Shown here one piece after another: positions 51,306 to 64,000 of a stretch of 64,000 bases of DNA (position 1 is the stretch's first letter; each line of letters starts with the position of its first letter). This stretch comes from Sycobia sp. Sy_11. Taxonomy: Eukaryota > Arthropoda > Insecta > Hymenoptera > Epichrysomallidae. A program made the translations under genes and the position numbers. The notes below the pieces were generated by a model that was not told the origin of the DNA, ran no database searches, and saw only the letters and a list, made by a program, of their open reading frames with translations. The stretch covers positions 1,566,501 to 1,630,500 of the forward strand of contig JACCIC010000098.1 in the NCBI GenBank assembly GCA_018907035.1. Direction: 5' to 3'.

Positions 51306-51335
51306 AAATGATTTAGTGTTGTGAAGCTTTATATA
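51306..51335 (-). promoter_or_regulatory. Candidate core promoter of gene 3 (TATA box plus initiator)
   Basis: Minus-strand TATATAAAGC (51335-51326) is followed by TCATTT (51311-51306), which fits the insect initiator TCAKTY with start at about 51309. The TATA-to-start distance is about 26 bases, slightly short of the usual 28-31. The implied leader is about 114 bases, unspliced, and contains the TA run. Confidence 0.4.
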
Positions 51336-51339
51336 CGTG

Positions 51340-52391
51340 TAATGTAATATAAATGGAGGGATTGATGATGGTGACTATTTTTTGGTTTAGGATATATTTG
51401 GACTATACTTGTTAGACTTTCGCAAGATACCAAAAGTTAACTGGATATATTGCCCTGTGTCGTGATTTCTGAATACATATCGTGACGATACAGAATGGGT
51501 AATAATCAAGCTGATCCCAAGATAAACTTTTCAACAACATTGATCTAATTCCTATCTAAGCTATCTTATAAAATAGAAAATAACTTTAAGAAATATTTTT
51601 GGCGCCGATTCCTTTTCTTTTATAATAAATTAAATGCACGATATGTCTATTCAAAAGTAAAAAATTAACGTTTGTTATGTTGAGGTTAAATTTAAATGAA
51701 AACTGAAGATGCCTGGATAGTTTGACAATACAAATATTTTATTATAATTTACATCGCTGTTGCGATATAGAGCTCGTGATCAAGAGACAAAAAAATCGGT
51801 TTGTTTTTATTTCAAACCGTCTTTCAATATTTTTCACCAAGTGTACAGAGAATCTTCAATCGATTTTACGTTGATTATTATATGCTAAGAATCTGGTAGC
51901 GGATTTCTATATTGAAATGACTTTTGAAGAGAACTTGACTCTCATGACTGGTGCTTATATAAAGCTAACTCTTATGCTTGATATTAATGAAAAGATCGCT
52001 GCCTGTGAATAAAAGCTACAGTTAGCAATATCATGAATATAGAAGTCGTTTCCGAGCTGATACTTTTTATCAATTTAAAAACTTTGTGACGGTCTTCCAC
52101 ATTTTAAAACAATCCAGAAAATGCCCATTGTCCCGTGTTTACTTTACTAGTCTCTATATAAGATGGCAACTATTAGATCAACTCCGGAACGCATTGTTTC
52201 ATCGAACCCAGGAGTTACCTAAATCGTTTACTGATGAATTTGGTCTGTAATTTCGGGACGAAGCGCCACATGAACTCTAACATTCAAATCTCAGTCTAGG
52301 TAAAACATTTTATATGCGCGTATAGAAGCACCCAATTCTTACATATGCAATCTCATGGGTCAGGACGTATACGTGCAACGCGTACTTGTGT

Positions 52392-52446
<55 letters not shown>

Positions 52447-53740
52447 CAATCACACATGAGGCACAATTGTGGGTAATCTCAGCACTTTGCATAATGACCG
52501 AGCATATCGTGTCTGTTCTACTGTAATCTACATTATACATTACATAAAATGGACAAACATTGACTTAACAAACAGATACTGTATAATCAACATTTCGAGA
52601 CATGGCAATTCAAGATCATATTAATTATTTCAAGATTTCAAAATAGCAAGACAATATGTCAGAATAGTATAATTCATTGTGCCGCACTTGCAATGCTCTA
52701 ATATTGGTTATATTTTGCCATACATTGCTCCTAAGTTCATGATTACTCTTTGTCATCATTATTGAATAATGATAATTGCGACATTTACTGTAAAAAAAAT
52801 GTGTCCAGCTCTGCTCAAAGTTTTCGAATGTCTCATCATAAATAAATTAACCGAATAAAATAATTTTTAAGCAGAATAATAGCAGATAACGGATTGTTCA
52901 TTATTATATCATTGTAAATGATAGTACATATCAATGTTTCAGCTTAACTTATTCAACTATACCGACAAAAGCTAATGAACTTTATGGGAGTTAAAAAGTT
53001 AAAAGTCTCTTTGTTCTTGTGCGACGGTAAAATTTTGTGGGCGGCTGAAAATTTTGCGGCCGGATGACTATCAAGTATACATAGTAAAATCGCGATGTCA
53101 CTCTTTGAGCTGCGCGTATATCGTTTTATGCAAACCTAACAGATGCCGATGAAATATAGACATACTTCATCCGATATACTTCGAACATTACGCAACGCTT
53201 TCTCCAGCTCCACCGGTGGAATTATGCACTAAGAGATAGATACTTTCATTCATTCGAGTGCATACCAGATGCTCTACGTGCTATAATAATTTGACTGGTA
53301 AACGTTCAAATAACGATTTAGTCTTACGAAACATTTAGTATAATTGGAAAGGCTGTATAATGAAATTTGTTATTGACGCAGACGTTATGTGATACAATAC
53401 GAATTATCATGTATCTCACCAGTGCAGAATATTCTAAAAATAGGCCATCAAAAAAAAAAATTTTTTTTAAGTCACCTCCGATAATATGATATTTTATAAA
53501 AATTGAGTTTTTAATTTATTCTATTGCTTTTAGTCCTAATCGAGAATCGTTATATCAAATGGAATTGAATAAAAATTGATTTGAATGAACTGTTTTCTAT
53601 CCAGAATCATAAACACTTTTATTAATCAGAAGATTAAACCACTTTTATTAATCAACTTATAGCAACAGTCCCTTTCAATGTCCATACTTTGTAAACACAC
53701 ATTAGACCTTTTCTCCAGACACGTCGAAGTCCAAATTATT
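51340..53740. other. Non-coding stretch upstream of gene 3
   Basis: AT-rich, no gene recognised. It holds a TA run at 52394-52443. Confidence 0.55.
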
Positions 53741-53819
53741 GCATTAACAAAAAGTCATATAGCGATTTGAAAACATTGAACACACGTGCATTTTTTCAAC
53801 ATTACGAACACGAACGAGG

Positions 53820-54230
53820 CCCCCGCTAGATCGATTGCCGCCGGTGCACTTTCCACCTGACCCGACGCGTTGCGGCTCGTACGGCGAACGTCGGCGATAT
53901 GAAAATGGCGAGTGGAAGGCCGGGGAGGGAAAAGCCGCGACGCGACGTTCACCGCGCGAATATAATTACATTTTCAAGGGAGCGCGCCGCGCGATTGCGA
54001 AATCCACGGCGAGACATTCTGGATTAATGAATTTTCGTGTCCCGCGTCCGGGGGATAAGTAGGGCGCGCAAAATCGTGCCGATCTCAATTCCCGATCTCT
54101 CGCGTACGCGAAACCGCGCTTGTCGAGGGGCTAATTGGACCAGTCTCGAGCAGCGGCCGATTTAGCCGGAATTCGAGTGACGCGGAATCGGGCGAGGAAG
54201 CGGACTGTCTCGCGGTGACCTTTGACTTGG
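53820..54230. other. CpG-rich block, possible promoter or first exon
   Basis: About 400 bases of high GC and CpG content against an AT-rich background. Open frames cross it on both strands, but none shows a recognisable domain. Confidence 0.3.
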
Positions 54231-54269
54231 AAACTGTATATATAAATACACATGTTTGTGTCTGAGTAT

Positions 54270-54272
<3 letters not shown>

Positions 54273-54315
<43 letters not shown>
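54273..54315. repeat. (TA)n microsatellite
   Basis: TA run of about 43 bases. Confidence 0.95.
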
Positions 54316-54318
<3 letters not shown>

Positions 54319-55213
54319 TTCCTCTTACGCAATTCGACCAACGGTTAAGTTTATCAAGAGTCATGGATCTGCATCTCAGGTATATATATATATATATGTT
54401 TCATGCGAGCTTTTGCAATTCTGTGAAAAAGGCACAATTTATTATCAACTTTGTGTTTACAGTTGTAAAGCTGAAAATAACATTGTATTAAATTGAAACT
54501 GTTAAATCATACGAGTCCAAATCCAAATTTTATGGGAAAAGTTTCCAATTCAGATTTTGACTGGAGACGATACCAACCATAAAATGTTATCTGTTGTTTC
54601 GAATTTTCAGTGGTTTTCGTTTCCTTAAAAATCGATCTTCATACGATCTCTTTAATTAAAATTTTAGATAAAATTTTTTTCCAGAAAGATTGAACTTTGG
54701 ATTATCTTCATTAAAAAACTGAAATGTATTTCATTCACAATTTGGACTTTAGACAATCTTTATTAAGCATCGGAGATCCAATCGTATTTCAGTCAATGAG
54801 TGAAGTTGGGATCGTCACCCTTCAAAATCTGCAGTGATATAGGTGCCGAATTCTGATAATTTACTCTCAGTGCAATTATGACGTGTTACATAAAAGAAAA
54901 CTGCTAAATAATTCAGGATAATCTGAGATCATAACATGGATTATGTTAATGCTTTCGTTATGACTCTAATTAATTTTCTTCAGTATTTCTATCAACGCAA
55001 GAATAATTCATCTATACATACCTAGATAAAATTCTAACTAACGACAGATAAAACAATCTTATCAGGAATAATTTTATAAGGCGTGTAACGAGCACGATAA
55101 TATTGAATTATTATTGAAATACCCGCACAAAGTACGATTCTAAAATAAGACTAATTATCGTATAATTTCTACAATAATCATATTAATATAATTAGCTAAT
55201 TAATTGTATGGAA

Positions 55214-55259
55214 ACGCGCATTTCGATCTCCGCTGAATTACGGAGATTGAAATGCGCGT
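55214..55259. other. Strong short hairpin, 19-bp stem and 8-base loop
   Basis: The arm ACGCGCATTTCGATCTCCG is followed by an 8-base loop and its complement at 55241-55259; a single position pairs G with T. The CpG-rich stem stands in AT-rich DNA. The stem is short for a microRNA precursor and does not extend outward. Confidence 0.75.
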
Positions 55260-55296
55260 GTGACCGGCTATGAATGATATTAAGTTTTATATATGT

Positions 55297-55300
<4 letters not shown>

Positions 55301-55347
<47 letters not shown>
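55301..55347. repeat. (TA)n microsatellite
   Basis: TA run of about 47 bases, just downstream of the hairpin. Confidence 0.95.
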
Positions 55348-55350
<3 letters not shown>

Positions 55351-55659
55351 CTGCGCAAAATTATCCCGCGTCCGTGCATACTTTTCACAGTAATTAAACG
55401 ATATTATTTTTTTACTAGTCGAATTAACATTGCTACCGGATAAATGCGCGAACAAGTCATACGTGATGTTTTCAAAACACGTTAATTTAAGACTTAAAAT
55501 GTCTATCTTTTAGATTTTATTCTAAAATTCATCCAAAAAGAGACATAAGAGAAATAAAAATAAGGAATCGAACAAACTTGCTCAGTCGTTTGTGATTTAC
55601 CGTTTTTTTTTTTTAACATTTCTCCACTGGTACGTAAAATTATCGGTATATATATAATC

Positions 55660-55661
<2 letters not shown>

Positions 55662-55700
<39 letters not shown>
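55662..55700. repeat. (TA)n microsatellite
   Basis: TA run of about 39 bases. Confidence 0.95.
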
Positions 55701-55704
<4 letters not shown>

Positions 55705-56321
55705 ATTACGATTTGAAAATAATCCGAACAATAATCGTTGGCGCATTCTCGATCATCCCGGCAGCGCGCGAAACGGAGAAACAAAAACGATTCAATTCTG
55801 GCTCTGAAGCCACTGACGCTCGAACGGTTACTCATTCAATAACGTCCAATGTAAACTGCCGTGTATAATAAAGAACGAGCCCAATCCGTGCCTCGTTCGG
55901 GCGCGTCGACTTTATCGCGCGCTTTCTTCTCTCGTATTGGACGACGACGTAAAAAAACTCGATGGACCCTTCGTATAATATGCAATTTAACAATTCGCCT
56001 ATAGTGGTTACTTCAGGAGAAATTTTACTATATCTATCTTTGTGCCTGAACATATATATATCGTGTATAAATGAAACAGGAGAGAGAGAAAGAGAGACAC
56101 TTTTCGAAGATCCTCGCGAGTAAACCTCACAATTACACTGAGACGACATCAGGCAGACCGTCAGTGGCACAATTGGCTGCGTGACACATTAATATATACT
56201 TTAATAAATCCTCGAACAAGAGCGAGGCACACGGACCACCGGGGCACAGATCTACGCACTATTCGCATGCACACAGGGGGCTGCGGAATAAGAACGATCG
56301 AGGCAGCACAACGCGCACCGT

Positions 56322-56357
<36 letters not shown>

Positions 56358-56679
56358 AATTTCTTATCACTGGCCAAGTCTCCTTTATCGAGCGAGACGG
56401 GCGATGAGCGAACTTTCTATACGATACCGGGGAGGAAGAGGAAGGATGCATCGGTTGCAGCGGGAGCGCGACGACAGAGATGGGAGAATCAAAGGATGGC
56501 GCGCGCGCGCGCGCGTGCGCGTGTGTGTATGTATATACTGCACTTCGCGCGCACAACACAACTGATGATACGCGTTACTGTGTTATATATGCTATGTTAT
56601 CAATGCGCGCACGTACTTATATATGTACAAATGAAAAGTGTAGAGGAGGATCTGCGAAGGGACGATTGGTACATCTATA

Positions 56680-56760
56680 TGTATGTATGCATGTATGTAT
56701 GTATGTATGTATGTATGTATGTATGTATGTATGTATGTATGTATGTATGTATGTATGTGT
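56680..56760. repeat. (ATGT)n tetranucleotide repeat
   Basis: About 20 ATGT units with one interruption near 56690. Confidence 0.95.
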
Positions 56761-57128
56761 ATATAAATATATAGAAACTGTACTATGACGAACCCGCTGT
56801 ATTGTCCTTTATGAAGGAAAGAAATCGAAAGTAGAGAGAGAGAGAGAGAGAGAGGTAGAGAATGGGAGGGAGATAAAAACAGACGGACTTGCGCGCGGGC
56901 CGAAAGAGACTGGAGCGGCTACGCTCGCTCGCGGTTTCTGTACACGATCGTCGAGAGACTCCCTCCGCGGGCACTTCGCGACCTGTGTGTATATACACGC
57001 GCGCTCCGTACTTGCCCGAGCTACCGCCGCGGCCGGTTGCCCACTGCTGCTTACCCCCACCGTGTGCGTACGTGTGTATATGTGTATGTGTGTGTAGCGA
57101 GGGGCATTTTTTCTCTTCCTTTAATTCG

Positions 57129-57237
<109 letters not shown>

Positions 57238-57319
57238 TCTCTCCATTTGGAGGCGCTTGGGAGCGCTCCCTTTTTATGCCTTGTGCGGATGCAGCTGCAG
57301 CGCTTGGCCGCGGCCGAAG

Positions 57320-57369
<50 letters not shown>
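57320..57369. repeat. (TA)n microsatellite
   Basis: TA run of about 50 bases. Confidence 0.95.
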
Positions 57370-57382
<13 letters not shown>

Positions 57383-57549
57383 ACATCGGACATATATATA
57401 CTTATCAGTACATATATACTTGTGACATTATAAATGCGCTCACGATGCGGAAAGAAGAAGAGATCGAAGACAATCTCAGCAACCACGATCTATATCCATC
57501 TACACAAAGTCGAAAAAAAATTTTGTATCTTATTATTTAGAATTAATTA

Positions 57550-58175
57550 TCATTATTTTTTGAAAACACAATGTTTCAAAATCGTTCAGTTCAAGAAGAT
57601 ATCAAAAGGAAGTGAAGTACTTGAAGTAAAAAGTCACTAAGATTGTATAATATATTCTATGGCAATTAAGAATAATTATATTTACAGCTTTTTCCATCAT
57701 TTTTATTGTATATATATATATATACTTTGTATTTTACGCAATGCAACGCAATTCAATTCCAAACGCAAGCATTATGTCGTTCAAATTTTCCATAATATTA
57801 GAAATACTAGAGACTCCTTATCTGTATGTCTTGACTCATGAAATCAATCCACCTGCCGAGAAATTTTTTAAATATGTTTATTTTTAACAAACAAATGATT
57901 TATTACAATTAATGATATTCTTATTAAATTACATTTAATGTTTTTCAGAAAATGATTTTTTTTTATTTTATTTACTGATGTGGTCAATTTAAATAAATTC
58001 TTTTTAATTAATTAATAATGTTTTTTTTAAATCAGATAATATTTCAACAAAATTAGTTAATACATTTTCAAATATATATATATATAAAAATGAGAAACAG
58101 TTGTTTATATTAAACAAATATTTCGTCATTTCCATTTCATCAGCTGTATTTTTTTGAAATTAATAACATTTGGAG
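57550..58175. repeat. Left arm of a long inverted duplication
   Basis: Matches the reverse complement of 61800-62425 along its whole length. Anchors: CAATTAAG near 57663 with CTTAATTG near 62310; a stretch with ACGCAATGCAACGCAA near 57736 and its partner near 62230; and AAACAAATATTTCGTCATTT near 58112 with its partner near 61842. Identity is roughly 70-80% by eye with small gaps. Confidence 0.75.
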
Positions 58176-59220
58176 GAAATTTGAAAAAATAACGTAGAAC
58201 ACACGGACTACTTGTTGTATCTGAGTTAGATGAATAAAAAAAATTATGTACAAGAACATCAATAAAAAAAAAACAATTTCGGCCCTCCAGTATATAAAAC
58301 GGCCATTCGTATCATATAACAGTCCGTTCTGCCGATTGAATCCGGGTCATTTGAAAGTATTTTCCCCGCTGGACCTTAAGAGGATCTTGACCCTCATACG
58401 ATGAAATACAACTTAATAAATGTTCCGTACAATTAATTATTTTGCCTATTAAAACAATTCGGTTTAAAAATTAATAAAATTAAATAATGAGTAATTAAAT
58501 AACGACAGTGGATCCGTCCTTGTTTCGAGTCACCCCTGTAAAAGCTGAAATAAATATCAAAATTAGTCGATATAATATTGCTCGTAAATTACACGCGTTG
58601 AAAACCTAATTTCATATACGTAAGGACAGTGAGATTCATTTAAAACTGAAAATTTATGTGCATGAAAAAATTATCAATGTATTTTGCATTAAATTTAATG
58701 TAAAGTGCATGGATATTCAGTTTTCAACAAATCTCATTTCCTTTACGTTTATGAAAGTAGCTTCCAGTACATCTACATTAAAGTTGACAGTGTGAGATAC
58801 GAGTCTCCCATGCACGGGGCTCCGATTTTCCTTTTCCATTGACAAATATGCATTTAATATAAATATATAGAACTTGCATGATATTTTTTAAAATAATATT
58901 TTACTCATTTGCAGTGATCCTTAACTGATGCAAAAAAAAAACAATAATTTTAATCTTCGAAGGAGACACATTTTAACGTTTGACCTAACGAATCCGAATC
59001 GAATCAGTTTAAATCCAATCAGTACAAGTATGAAGATCATCGCGTCAAATGGGGATAAACCTTCATCCTGAATAGAAATTCGGATTCTTTTGATGAAAAT
59101 ACCAAACAGAAGATGAGGATTTTATCAGGCAAGGGTCTTTAATTTTTTGCGTGATTTTTTTTTGCCAACTAATACAGTTTTGCAAATAAGTGTACATAAA
59201 CGCACACACACACACATATA

Positions 59221-59225
<5 letters not shown>

Positions 59226-59265
<40 letters not shown>
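59226..59265. repeat. (TA)n microsatellite abutting a foldback copy
   Basis: TA run that ends exactly where foldback copy 3 begins. Confidence 0.9.
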
Positions 59266-59269
<4 letters not shown>

Positions 59270-59552
59270 TTAATAAATATTTTTATTGGTCTTACTGCCC
59301 TTATAAAATACTATAAGATATTATACTAGCATAATGACAGTCAGACTATCCTGGTTTATGATCACCCCCGAAGAACCTAAAAATAAAATTAAATTAAATT
59401 AGAAGTTGAAAATAATGAAAGTAATAAAAATAAACTATATTATAGTGTTAGCAAAGGACAACCTAACTGCCCCAACCACTTTAATTTCAATTTACCTTCG
59501 ATGTCCGACGTTTCTAACCGCTGCGGTTCATCTTCGAGGACTGAACTGTTCA
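59265..59552. mobile_element. Foldback family copy 3, left arm and loop only
   Basis: Follows copy 1 from the left terminus (AATATTTTTATTGGTCTTAC) through TCACCCCCGAAGAA and GCAAAGGACAACCTAACTGC to the loop word GCTGCGGTTCATC; the right arm is missing. It lies in the spacer of the 57.5/62.4 kb inverted duplication. Confidence 0.65.
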
Positions 59553-59599
59553 GTGAGTTTATTATCACGGATAACAATCGTATTTAACAAAGCTTGATT

Positions 59600-61790
59600 A
59601 TTATTTTTTATTTGAATGACATTCCTTTGAAATATATAGGTTACGTTGTTGTTACTTAAAAATTCAAACTTAAAATTTGGATTAATGCAGCGTTTGAATC
59701 ACTTCGAGATGTCGAAACGATCAAGGCTGCAGTCGTCATTCTGTACTTGAGAAAAAATGCGACTATTCTCAGTGAAAATATAGGAGCTGATTAAATTGCT
59801 CGATTAATTTCCTTAATTACGAGTCGGCGCTCGATTATATTATCGATTTTTCCCTGGAAAATACAATAATAAGTCTTATCTCTAATTGCATCCTAACGTA
59901 ATTCTAACAGTTTCACAACTGTTTATCTTCGAAACAACGATGTGACTTCCTCCGCTATATCGAAGCTAATGTTTATCCGCAAATTAAGACTTTGACTTGA
60001 GATCGCAGAAGCGACCTCGCGCGCATCCAGATCGACTAGTTCACAATTCTTTTCGTTGTAATTTCAGAGCTTAAAATTTCTTTCAAAATTAATCCAAAGA
60101 TCCCATTGTTTCATACACGAACTTGAATCTTTATTTTTTCCCCCTTTCCCAGCCAAAAACCACGAAATTGTAAACGTTTACGCGTTCTCCGCAGAAATTT
60201 ATCGAGGGTAATATGGTTCCGTAGGTTACGAACGATGTGCGCGGATCGACTTCGAAAGAAGAACAATTCACGCCGCGCGTGCTTAAAAAGAAATGGAAAT
60301 TGTCGCCTCGTAGTCGAAAAATAAAATCGAAATTAAATTATCATTGACTTAATATATATATATATAGCCCTTACGTATATGTATACATCCTTTCTTCTAT
60401 TTTTTTAACCAAATGGCTGCGCTTATTCTGGTTGATCCTCCTTCATCCACGAATCTTTATGATCCATTGAATCGTGCGTGGATTTTAAAATGAGAAAAGC
60501 TCCCAAAAAATATTACGCACATTAAAATATTGGTAAAATATATTTTGCTTCATTTTACATTCACACAGAACGAAGCTCGAAATAATAAAAATATGACTGA
60601 ATCAACAGTCTATTATAATATCACTGAAGCAACATACTACGGAAAAAAAATTCATTCGAAAATTGTTTTGTAAATCTGTTTTGTATAATCTGTAATAGGA
60701 TAATGTAATACATAAACTATATAATCATCGGTCGATATTAATAGTTGCATTAATCATTTCCATGATTATTATGCAATATAATGCGTTAAAGGAATTAATG
60801 AAAAAAAAGTATTAATAAAAAATATGAACCTCATATTCAGAAAGTGAAAATCGACAATAACAAGTTTACGATTAGATATACTTTAATTTTGTTATCGAAT
60901 TCTAGAAACGTTTGTCAATTGATAATAGTATTTCATGTCTTGTGTATTAAAGAAAATTTTTATTATTATAATGTATTACATCGTAGAATGATTTATAATG
61001 ATGAACCACAAATTAAGAGTCTTCTCGAGGGATTTCTGTCGTAGCGATCCTTCAGCAGTACTAAAAAAAATTAATAAAGAAAATTTGACACGCCTGTGCA
61101 GAAAGATTTATCAATTTTATTTTAGGGAATCACTTTCACGCATATCAAGGGACAAGCTCACGATGCCCAAATATTCGTACTTTGAGAGATTTGATTTTAA
61201 AAATAATACTACACACGCACGCACATACATTTAAACTTTTTAAATACAGATAGTTTAAGATTAAAATATTCAAAATGCAAAGCGCGATATTTTTTAAAAG
61301 TGATTTCACAAACTGTTTTTCGAGATATTGTAACGTTTTACACAAGAGCAACATAAAAAATGAAACAATAACCTGTTTGAATTGAAAAAAAAGAACACTA
61401 AATAAAAATAATTGTAATTTTAATGGAAAGCGAGTATTTTATTATATATATATATATTTAAATAATTATTCTTAATTTTGTAACTTTTTGTATGGAGTAC
61501 CAGATATATAACGTGGACGTGACGGCCATTATAGATATTTTAATTGAAAAGTTAAAAATCACATCTAAAATATGTAAGCAATTATAAAGTACAACATTAC
61601 TAGAGTTTCTAAATCTATATGAAAGTACAAAAAACAAATGATTAAACTCAAATAAACATTTAATTGCACAGAATGATAATCGAAATGATGTAGTTCAAAT
61701 TGAAAAAAGTTTTGCTATATTTAAATTCACCTTGTACACAGTTATACTTTAATGGACATAAATAGTACTTGTGTACTACTTGTTTGATAA
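59600..61790. other. AT-rich spacer, no gene seen
   Basis: Central part between the arms of the inverted duplication. Open frames near 60850-61230 are short and carry no recognisable motif. Confidence 0.5.
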
Positions 61791-61799
61791 CATACTGAA

Positions 61800-62425
61800 A
61801 GAAAAATTTGATAATTTGAAATAAATACATTCGTCCAAATTGAAATGACGAAATATTTGTTTAATATAAACAACAACTGTTACATTTATATATATTTAAA
61901 TGTACAACTGATTTAGTTGAAATGATATTTTTTAATTAAAAAAAACATTATTAATTATCTAAAAAGAAGTTATTTAAATTGACAATATCAGAAAATAAAA
62001 TTTTACAAACTCAGCTTTCTTGAAAAGCATTAAATGTAATTTCAGAAGAATATCATTGATTTTCGTATCTCAATTGTTAAAAGTAAAAAATGTTTCAAAA
62101 CTTATTATTGCCAGCGGGATCCACATTTTGCATTGTCGTTTGCATATAAGGAGTTTAATTTAATATTTCTATAATTATATTTAAAGTTTGAATGACAGAA
62201 TGCTTGCGTTTGAAATTCAGTTGCGTTGCATTGTGTGCAATACAAATTTTATACGCAATATATAAATAATGAAATAAAAATGATGTATAAAACTGTAAAT
62301 ATAATTAATCTTAATTGCAATATAATATCTAGTGTAATATTACAAAAATCACTGCCTAATAAGTTAAAATACCACAGTTCCTTTTTATATTTTGTTAAAA
62401 TGTACTATATTAAAGCATCGTATTT
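61800..62425. repeat. Right arm of a long inverted duplication
   Basis: Reverse-complement partner of 57550-58175. Alignment is lost on the outer side near 62430 and on the inner side near 61800. Confidence 0.75.
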
Positions 62426-62429
62426 TGAA

Positions 62430-63770
62430 AAAATATTTATTTAAGTCAAATGAATATTTTTTAAAGTCAACAATCGACTTCCTTAAAACCAATATTTGGT
62501 TTTTTTACATCAAAAAAATATTTCAACATCATTAAATATATAAAATACTTATTTTGAACAAATTTTAAGTAATGGTATACCGATAAATCATTTATTTTAT
62601 TTAATAAATAAGACTGTATAATAGTTCTCTGTTTGTTCTCCAATGAGAGTTCAGTTGTAAATTATTATTTTAAACTGGTTAATTTCGATGTAAATATGTA
62701 CAAGAAATATAGTCATCAATAAGTATAAACCCATATAAAGTTCAAGAACCATATATTATTAAACCAAAATCAATATTTTCATTAAATAATTAGTAGAACG
62801 AACTATTCCATCGAAACTTTTTTTTAGGTCAATGAAGCAATGGTTTATATAGCTGGAACTTCGTTAATTTATCCGTAATTTTCAAAATTGTTCGAATCAA
62901 ACGCATGTTTCTCGTATATAACAGTTATAAGTCTAGAATTATTTATTTATGGAATTACGCGACAGCGATAAAAGAACATACCATATATAATAGATTCCTA
63001 GAGAATTATACTCGAAACGGTAAAATAGACGGCCTTTTATTGCTATTATTAAGATGTTCTCGGTAAAATAATTAAAATCTATCATATATATATATAAATA
63101 GAATGCGTTTCGTAAATAATAATTATTCTACATATTATTCATATTTCGTTATAGTAAAAATGTTAAAGAAACAGAATAACTTCGCAAGAAAGTAAAAATT
63201 AATCATCTTTGTAATATTTTTCCAGCATGATGACCGACTCGCTTGTTCGCGCGCATTACGTCCTCTTACTCATATATACGAAACCTTAACCGCGCGCACT
63301 TCGTCGATATTATTATCATCTTATGCACAGAAAGGGACTCCTCTGACTCGTTCATATGAATTGACCGAGGGCGAAAAAAAGGCCAATTAACCGTTAAAGA
63401 GCGCACGGAATCGCGCGCACGCGATACTAAGTTGGGTAATAAATAAAGTAAACACAATATGTGTAGGTGAAGACAGCGACGTAAAAAATGACACGCGAAA
63501 ACGGGCGAAAAAAATTTAAGGAAAAAAAAAATCACACACTTTCATTGTACATATAGGTTGTAAAGTTTTTACGTAAAGCGCTATTAGCGCTTACATCTCA
63601 CTGCTCTTTACACCTTTCCAAAATTTTACGCGCAACTCATCTATATAAGTATTCTGCGAGGCTTAACAGAGGATATAGCCAAATAAAGCAATCTTTACCA
63701 ATTAACTTACAGATGCACTATATATGCGTCATTTACAGAAATGAGCAGAATTATGACACATGCGCACGCA
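62430..63770. other. Non-coding stretch, no gene seen
   Basis: AT-rich, with a small near-palindrome (GTAAAGCGCTATTAGCGCTTAC parts, about 63573-63594). No gene recognised. Confidence 0.5.
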
Positions 63771-63773
63771 CAC

Positions 63774-63890
63774 ACAGGATGTAAAATTTTTTCCAAAATA
63801 CGAGGTTCTATTATGAAATCATAATCACATATCCTTTATTCCAAGTGTCGTCCATCCGGAAGCTATAACTTTTTCCCATCTTTCTGGCAA
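63774..63890 (-). pseudogene. mariner-type transposase C-terminal remnant and terminal repeat
   Basis: The minus strand reads LPERWEKVIAS (63890-63858), the conserved end of mariner-family transposases. An extra base directly after this breaks the frame before the expected DGxYF ending, whose DNA is still visible. A short non-coding tail leads to TTTTACATCCTGTG (about 63787-63774), which looks like a mariner terminal repeat. Sequence further upstream in the gene, toward the window edge, is not clearly mariner, so the copy seems truncated or rearranged. Confidence 0.6.
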
Positions 63891-64000
63891 TTTATATGAC
63901 TTCCGGGCACACGATGTCTGACATTTCTGCCCGGGATCCACTGATGACGACGCCATCTTTTCGATAAAATGATCGATCGACAAACGCTGAAAACTTACTT

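Noticed and set aside
60844..61234. Two overlapping frames of 66 and 78 codons
   Set aside because: AT-rich, no known motif, no splice support and no relative within the window.

Overview
The window is nuclear DNA of an insect, most likely a hymenopteran (inference). It is AT-rich and full of long TA, CT and poly-A runs, yet CpG dinucleotides are common. Genes are split by GT-AG introns of 0.3 to 5 kb. GC-rich coding exons stand out sharply from AT-rich introns. No bacterial operons, tRNA, rRNA or CRISPR array were seen.

Three complete protein genes can be rebuilt exon by exon. All three encode small (301-310 aa) CRAL-TRIO (Sec14-like) lipid-transfer proteins of the alpha-tocopherol transfer protein-like/clavesin type. 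Gene 1 lies on the + strand (coding 5751-11520, 5 coding exons). Gene 2 (13271-25330) and gene 3 (41898-51195) lie on the - strand, each with 6 coding exons. Genes 1 and 2 converge tail to tail, about 1.75 kb apart by stop codons. Genes 2 and 3 share every intron position, phase and nearly every exon length, so they are tandem duplicates. Gene 1 keeps the first and last junctions and the one before the IIFHG segment, but lacks two introns of the others and has one of its own. The cluster is therefore an expanded family of hydrophobic-ligand carriers with one structurally distinct member.

Layout: 1-5745 is 5' flank of gene 1, with a foldback element at the very start and a probable non-coding first exon. 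Then come gene 1, the convergent 3' ends, and gene 2. From 25.6 to 41.5 kb there is a large gene-free stretch with microsatellites, a CpG-rich block (29.8-31.0 kb), foldback elements and a candidate 3.1-kb DNA transposon holding a 716-bp tandem duplication. Gene 3 follows, with a Helitron/Pif1 helicase remnant in its first intron. From 51.3 kb to the end no gene is recognised; this part holds two CpG-rich blocks, a short strong hairpin, a 650-bp inverted duplication spaced 3.6 kb apart, and a mariner transposase tail at the right edge.

The most distinctive unexplained items are a foldback (MITE-like) family present in full or in pieces at up to six sites, the 57.5/62.4 kb inverted duplication, the 38.3-41.4 kb candidate transposon, and the different intron layout of gene 1. 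All identities come from reading motifs and splice sites; no database search was run.
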